Source: Rhodococcus sp. IITR03
GTDB lineage: Bacteria; Actinomycetota; Actinomycetes; Mycobacteriales; Mycobacteriaceae
Length of the DNA: 5,408 nucleotides
Direction of reading: 5' to 3'
Assembly: GCA_001017865.1 (NCBI GenBank)
Contig: LATQ01000001.1
Span: 1,194,905-1,200,312 of the forward strand
How positions within the stretch are numbered: the first letter of the stretch is position 1; each line of letters begins with the position of its first letter. A program made the position numbers and the translations under genes. This document shows positions 1-5,408 of the stretch, in pieces. Below the pieces are notes generated by a model, which saw only the letters and a program-made list of their open reading frames with translations, ran no database searches and was not told where the DNA came from.

Positions 1-425
1 GGACGCGCGTCGCGCGGCCCGCTGCGCCCGAAACGACGACGTCGCGGCTGGTCGGGCCCGGTCCGGACGACCGCGATCCCCAGACACTCGGTTCGCTCGC
101 GCAGTCGCTGTCCAAGCAGCGGGGCTGGTCGGCGCACGTGTCCGAGGGCACCGTCATGGGGAGTTGGGCGCGGGTCGTCGGCGACGACATCGCGAGTCAT
201 GCCCAGCCGACCACGCTGCGCGACGGGATCCTGCACGTCTCGGCCGAGTCGACGGCCTGGGCGACGCAGCTGCGGATGATGCAGTCGCAGATCCTCGCCA
301 AGATCGCCGCGGCCGTGGGGCACGGGGTGGTCAAGGAACTGCGGATCACCGGCCCGACGGCTCCGAGCTGGCGGAAGGGCGAACGCCACATCCGCGGCCG
401 CGGACCGCGCGACACCTACGGGTGA
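1..425 (+). CDS. dciA: DciA (DUF721) replicative helicase loader, 3' part, one frameshift
   Basis: The visible part encodes about 141 residues of a DUF721/DciA protein; the start lies before the window. DciA is the ancestral bacterial loader/operator of the replicative helicase DnaB and acts in the cytoplasm at the origin and replication forks. Seen: a basic stretch (RRRRGWSGP), then [15 protein letters not shown], the core [15 protein letters not shown], the strand-forming [11 protein letters not shown], and the typical actinobacterial ending [21 protein letters not shown] before a TGA at 423-425. Bases 1-60 read in the frame starting at base 1 and the rest in the frame starting at base 3, so one base is missing near 60. 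A GTG at 138 lies inside the conserved domain and is not the real start. The neighbour downstream is gyrB, as expected for the recF-dciA-gyrB cluster. Family assignment is from recalled sequence conservation; I am fairly sure. Confidence 0.88.
   Translation, partial: TRVARPAAPETTTSRLVGPGPDDRDPQTLGSLAQSLSKQRGWSAHVSEGTVMGSWARVVGDDIASHAQPTTLRDGILHVSAESTAWATQLRMMQSQILAKIAAAVGHGVVKELRITGPTAPSWRKGERHIRGRGPRDTYG
58..62 (+). other. Frameshift 1 (one-base deletion) in dciA
   Basis: The reading RRRRGWSGP ends in one frame at base 60 and GPDDRDPQ resumes one base back. The sequence is CCCGGTCC; one extra G (CCCGGGTCC) restores the conserved [13 protein letters not shown]. This is probably a base-calling loss in a short G run. 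Confidence 0.85.
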
Positions 426-475
426 TCCCGAGCTCGCTCCCGGGCCGTACGAGGGGCGAAAATCGGAGCGTGTAG

Positions 476-2675
<2,200 letters not shown>

Positions 2676-2720
2676 TCGCCATCGGTTCCGCTCGACTCGG
2701 AGACCGAATCTCCATCCGAA

Positions 2721-2753
2721 CCCCCGCTGTGCCGTAAATCACAGCGGGGGTTT
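2721..2753 (+). terminator. Intrinsic terminator after gyrB
   Basis: CCCCCGCTGT at 2721-2730 pairs perfectly with ACAGCGGGGG at 2741-2750; G2731-C2740 can extend the stem to 11 pairs around an 8-base loop, and TTT follows. It lies 45 bases after the gyrB stop. The T tract is short, as is usual in actinobacteria. It implies that gyrB transcription largely ends here and that the next gene has its own promoter. Confidence 0.88.
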
Positions 2754-2785
2754 GCATGTCGTGCACTGGAAACGTGGAAGGGCCG

Positions 2786-2815
2786 TTAGCCTTCTTCGTT
2801 ACTCGTGAGTACACT
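2786..2815 (+). promoter_or_regulatory. Candidate promoter of the sensor gene with a palindrome in its spacer
   Basis: TTAGCC (2786-2791) and TACACT (2810-2815) are 18 bases apart and weakly match -35 and -10 elements. Between and overlapping them is TACTCGTGAGTA (2800-2811), two 5-base arms around GT, which could be an operator. A rival -10 is TATGGT at 2913-2918, with only a poor TTCCGT 18 bases upstream. This is motif matching only; neither is certain. Confidence 0.25.
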
Positions 2816-2943
2816 CCAGTCGGCCATTTGTACGTGTGGCTGCCGAAGAGGGGGCCGGGGTAGCACGGGGTGCGGGAAGGACTCACTCTTCCGTATCCGC
2901 TGTATGTCCCGATATGGTGCCCTCACCCGAAACGTCTCGTTCG

Positions 2944-2981
2944 ACTGCACTCGATCGAAAACGCGCTCATCGGAGTGCAGT
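2944..2981 (+). repeat. Inverted repeat in the sensor gene leader
   Basis: ACTGCACTC (2944-2952) is exactly repeated in reverse complement as GAGTGCAGT (2973-2981). With a bulged G at 2972, GAT (2953-2955) and ATC (2969-2971) add three more pairs, leaving a 13-base loop. It has no T tract after it, so it is not a terminator. It could be an RNA hairpin in the leader or a split operator 55 bases before the start codon. Confidence 0.55.
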
Positions 2982-3016
2982 GCCGACTGGTGCTCGTCGC
3001 CCGGCGCGGACGGGGT

Positions 3017-3024
3017 GGAAGGAG
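3017..3024 (+). promoter_or_regulatory. Shine-Dalgarno site of the sensor gene
   Basis: GGAAGGAG lies 11 bases before ATG 3036 and fixes that start. The ten bases AAGGAGAGCT (3019-3028) are identical to those before gyrB (623-632). Confidence 0.8.
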
Positions 3025-3035
3025 AGCTGTAATCC

Positions 3036-5408
3036 ATGAGTGACAAGTCGCCGCCCCAGCAGCGGTGGTGGAACATCGAGGGTGGGGTCTTCGCAGGAAG
3101 GTCACCGCCGTTCTCGCTGTCCCCGTGACCGTGGCAATGGTCCTCGGTGGTCTTCGTGTCGAGAACGAGCTCAGCAACGCCGTCCACTTCTCGTCCGCGG
3201 CCGATCAGGTCGCGGCCGTGCCGGACATCGTCGAGTTCTCGACGGCGTTCGCGACCGCCACCGCGAGTGCCGCCGCCGGGACGGTGACGCCCGAGGAGAT
3301 GGCCGCGCTCGGCGACGCCTTCGGCACCATCGCCTCCGTCACGGAGAACCCCGAGCTCGATCCGGCGGTCACCGCCGACCTGAGCCGTACTGCTGCCTCC
3401 GCGCAGTCGCTCTACACGAAACTGCAGGCCGGGCCGGTTCCGGTCGAAGAGATCAGTGCTGTCACCAACGAGGTCCGTGACAGCCTGAACCGCGTCGTCG
3501 AAGCGATTCTCGACGAGGTCGACGACCGCGAGATCCTCATCTACGGCGACCAGCTGATCAACGCCTGGTACTCGCAGCGCTATCTGTTCGGTCAGGTGCT
3601 CGGTGTGCTCCAGCTCCTCGCCGACCCGACCCAGCCGGGCACCGCGCTGGTGTCCGCCTCCGGCGCCGAGCTCGCGATGCTCGACCTGCTCGCCCGCTCC
3701 TACCCGATGGCCGATCAGCAGATCGCCGAACTGCGAGCCGGCGTCCAGGAGCGTGCCGACATGGTCGACGCGGCCGGTTCCGGTCCGCTCCCGATCCTCA
3801 ACATCCGCGCGTCGCTGCTCAACAGTGTCGACATCTACGGCACGATCATCGACGAGGCGTCGACGCAGGTCAGCACCACGATTCAGGACCGCGCCGCGGA
3901 AACCCGCTCGGCCGCTCTTCGCGACACCGCGATCGTGCTCGCGGCCCTGCTCGCGGCCCTCGTGCTCGCACTCCTCGTGTCCCGCTCGCTGGTCGGCCCG
4001 ATCCGCCGCCTGCGCTACGGCACGCTGAAGGTTGCGCGGCAGGAGCTGCCCGAGGCCATCGACCGCATCAAGGTCGGCGACAACATCGAGGACATCGAGT
4101 TCACCCGGGTCCCGGTGCACACCACCGAGGAGATCGGTCAGCTCGCCCGCGCCGTCGACGACATGCACGGGCAGGCACTGCGCCTCGCCGGCGAGCAGGC
4201 GCACCTGCGCCTGCAGATCAGCGATATGTTCGAGACCCTCGCACGTCGCTCCAAGTCGCTCGTCGAGCAGCAGCTCGGCCTCATCGAACGACTCGAGTAC
4301 GAGGAGAAGGATCCGGCCCGACTCGAGAGCCTGTTCCGCCTCGACCACCTCGCCGCGCGCATGCGCCGAAACGGCGACAACCTACTGATTCTCTCCGGTA
4401 CCCGCATGCGCCGCGGTCACTCCGCGCCCGTGCAGCTCGGCGACATCCTGCGCGCCGCGATGTCGGAGGTCGAGGACTACCAGCGCGTGCAGATCGGTTC
4501 GACTCCCGACGGTGCCCTCAGCGGCGCGTCGCGACCGACATCGTGCATCTCCTCGCCGAGCTGGTCGACAATTCGCTGCGCGCGTCGCCGCCCGACAGCA
4601 ACGTCACCTTCAGCTTCGCGCGTGCCGTCGACGGCGGCCTGCTCGTCGAGATCGCCGACCGCGGTATCGGTATCCCGGCCGACGAACTCGAGTCCATCAA
4701 CCAGCGTCTCGCCAAGGGCGGCGAGGTCGGTCCCGATACCGCACGTCACATGGGCCTGTTCGTGGTCTCGCGACTGGCCGAGCGGCACGGTCTCACCGTG
4801 CGCCTGCGCCCGACCTTCGACACCGCGCGCAACCCGGGTATCACCGCGAGCGTCCACATCCCGGACGTCCTACTGGTCTCGCCGCTGGCGTTGTCGCACA
4901 CCGGTCCTCAGTCCCGCATCGAGATCGAGGCGGAGGAATACTCGGCACCGCAGGCGCTCTCGGCGCCCGTCGCCCAGCAGGGTCTGCCCGCGGCCGACGA
5001 CCGGCACGAGTACGCGTCGTCGCAGCCGGTCGACTCCGCCGACGATGTCCGTGCGGACGACTCCGACGATGCTACGCGAACAACGGCTACGCCACCTATG
5101 TCGACGAGACCGCTTCCGCTGCACGGGATGCGGAGCCGTCCTACGAGGACGAACGACGCGGCGAGCCGCAGCGCGAAGCGGGACGGAACGAGTTCACCCC
5201 GTCCGCGGCGTCGTTCCAGCACCGCCGCCCCGTGAGCCGCAGGGACAGCCGCGCGACAATCAGGCACCACAGGCATCCCGCGAGTTCGGCCCGTCTGGTC
5301 TTCCGCAGCGTCGCCCCGGTGGAACTCCGGGTCTGCCCACGCGTCAGCCGGGCGAGACGCCGGGTCTCCCGACGCCGCCCCGGTCGCCGCAGCCGCGCCG
5401 GATACGGA
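3036..5408 (+). CDS. CvnA-like nitrate/nitrite-sensing-domain histidine kinase, 5' part, four or five frameshifts
   Basis: About 792 residues are visible after repair and the gene runs out of the window. Seen in order: a short basic cytoplasmic N-terminus (RWWNIEGWGLRRK with one base restored); TM1 at about 22-38 (VTAVLAVPVTVAMVLGG); a helical extracytoplasmic region at about 50-290 of the NIT (nitrate/nitrite sensing) type; TM2 at about 299-316 (AIVLAALLAALVLALLVS) followed by HAMP (RSLVGPIRRLRYG); a helical segment with FRLDHLAARMRRNGDNLLIL, where H438 is the candidate phospho-acceptor; and HATPase_c with the N box ELVDN (N513), G1 DRGIGIP (D542) and G2 GLFVVSRLA (from G574). The tail from about 620 is acidic, then Pro/Gly/Arg-rich. 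This architecture is that of CvnA, first gene of actinobacterial conservons, which signal with roadblock, DUF742 and GTPase partners. The ligand is unknown; the domain name does not prove nitrate sensing. Read literally, the first frame stops at 3126-3128. Confidence 0.85.
3078..3085 (+). other. Frameshift 4 (one-base deletion) in the sensor gene
   Basis: From ATG 3036 the frame gives RWWNIEGG and then stops at 3126. Adding one G in GAGGGTGGGG gives RWWNIEGWGLRRKVTAVL, a basic anchor leading into TM1. The frame opened this way then stays open for more than 1.4 kb. Confidence 0.88.
4523..4530 (+). other. Frameshift 5 (one-base deletion) in the sensor gene
   Basis: GSTPDGALSG ends one frame and VATDIVHLLAELVDNSL, the start of the ATP-binding domain with its N box, begins one base back. 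GGCGCGTCGCG becomes GGCGCGGTCGCG or GGCGCCGTCGCG with one base added. Confidence 0.92.
5068..5075 (+). other. Frameshift 6 (one-base deletion) in the sensor gene tail
   Basis: VRADDSDD ends one frame and YANNGYATYVDETASAARDAE resumes in the next. GATGCTACG becomes GATGGCTACG with one G, giving DDGYANNGYA. The unrepaired frame turns into Thr/Arg/Pro-rich text and stops at 5233-5235. Confidence 0.8.
5228..5233 (+). other. Frameshift 7 (one-base deletion) in the sensor gene tail
   Basis: FTPSAASFQHRRP ends one frame and REPQGQPRDNQAPQASREFG resumes in the next, sharing C5231. The frame after the shift gives a Pro/Gln/Gly tail with high G/C at codon third positions; the unshifted frame gives Arg/Ser/Val text unlike a tail of this family. 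Restoring one base in the CCCC run repairs it. Confidence 0.65.
5327..5392 (+). repeat. Two 11-residue repeats in the sensor tail
   Basis: CCGGGTCTGCCCACG (5327-5341) recurs with two changes as CCGGGTCTCCCGACG (5360-5374), a period of 33 bases. The protein reads TPGLPTRQPGE then TPGLPTPPR. An earlier GLPQRRPGG fits the same GLPxRxPG style. This is probably an unstructured tail that expanded by duplication. Confidence 0.6.

Larger units (their letters stand above)
2676..3035. other. 360-base gap between gyrB and the sensor gene
   Basis: This gap holds a small hairpin (GGAGA 2699-2703, TCTCC 2709-2713), the gyrB terminator, then about 280 bases of leader for the sensor gene. That leader has a candidate promoter with a palindrome, an inverted repeat at 2944-2981, and a strong Shine-Dalgarno. 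Open frames in it (for example GTG 2805 to 3032) are Cys/Ser/Arg-rich, lack a Shine-Dalgarno and resemble no family I know, so I call no gene here. Confidence 0.6.

Noticed and set aside
434..459. Hairpin after dciA as a terminator
   Set aside because: The stem is only seven pairs with a G·T, and it is followed by AAAAT, not a T run.
2805..3032. Possible small gene (GTG 2805, 75 codons) ending just before the sensor start
   Set aside because: No Shine-Dalgarno before it, biased Cys/Ser/Arg composition, and it reads through the inverted repeat and leader.
2786..4348. Long minus-strand open frame of 520 codons opposite the sensor gene
   Set aside because: The same GC-driven shadow effect. It runs through the intergenic leader and the terminator-distal region, and the + strand frame has clear domains.
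3036..5408. Sensor gene as a true decaying pseudogene
   Set aside because: The domains and motifs are intact, codon bias is preserved on both sides of each shift, there are no in-frame stops after repair, and the essential neighbours carry the same errors.

Overview
The window is high-GC actinobacterial DNA, most likely from Rhodococcus or a close relative in the Nocardiaceae. I base this on the GyrB protein, recalled as close to mycobacterial and rhodococcal GyrB, including a GTG start and an N-terminus reading [17 protein letters not shown]. The order dciA (DUF721) then gyrB is the origin-proximal arrangement of actinobacteria (dnaA-dnaN-recF-dciA-gyrB). All supported genes are on the + strand.

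Layout. Positions 1-425 hold the 3' part of dciA, the replicative helicase loader/operator. Positions 426-640 are a 215-base gap with a likely gyrB promoter element and a strong Shine-Dalgarno. Positions 641-2675 are gyrB, the ATPase/TOPRIM subunit of DNA gyrase, complete apart from two sequence-level frameshifts. Positions 2676-3035 are a 360-base gap with a strong intrinsic terminator followed by a separate leader region for the next gene. From 3036 to the window end is the 5' part (about 790 codons) of a CvnA-like membrane sensor kinase. It has two transmembrane segments around a nitrate/nitrite-sensing-type extracytoplasmic domain, then HAMP, a helical H-box region, a HATPase_c domain and a low-complexity Pro/Gly/Arg tail. 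Proteins of this type usually head a 'conservon' with a roadblock protein, a DUF742 protein and a small GTPase; those would lie beyond the window. gyrA, which often follows gyrB directly in actinobacteria, does not do so here.

The most striking property is that all three genes are broken by single-base losses. I find seven: near 60, 811, 1326-1331, 3081, 4526-4528, 5071 and 5231, with a possible eighth near 5383. Every one is a one-base deletion, and nearly all are repaired by adding one base to a short G (or C) run. Two of the genes are essential and the protein sequence resumes perfectly after each shift, so these are almost certainly sequencing or assembly errors, not biology. Gene coordinates below span the shifts, and residue numbers refer to the repaired proteins.

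Functionally, dciA and gyrB belong to chromosome replication (helicase loading, supercoiling). The sensor is a separately terminated and probably separately transcribed signalling gene. I see no tRNA, rRNA, CRISPR array or insertion sequence, and no supported gene on the minus strand. I do not see a clearly new system; the closest to a discovery is the conservon-type sensor placed immediately after gyrB, with a palindrome-containing leader.
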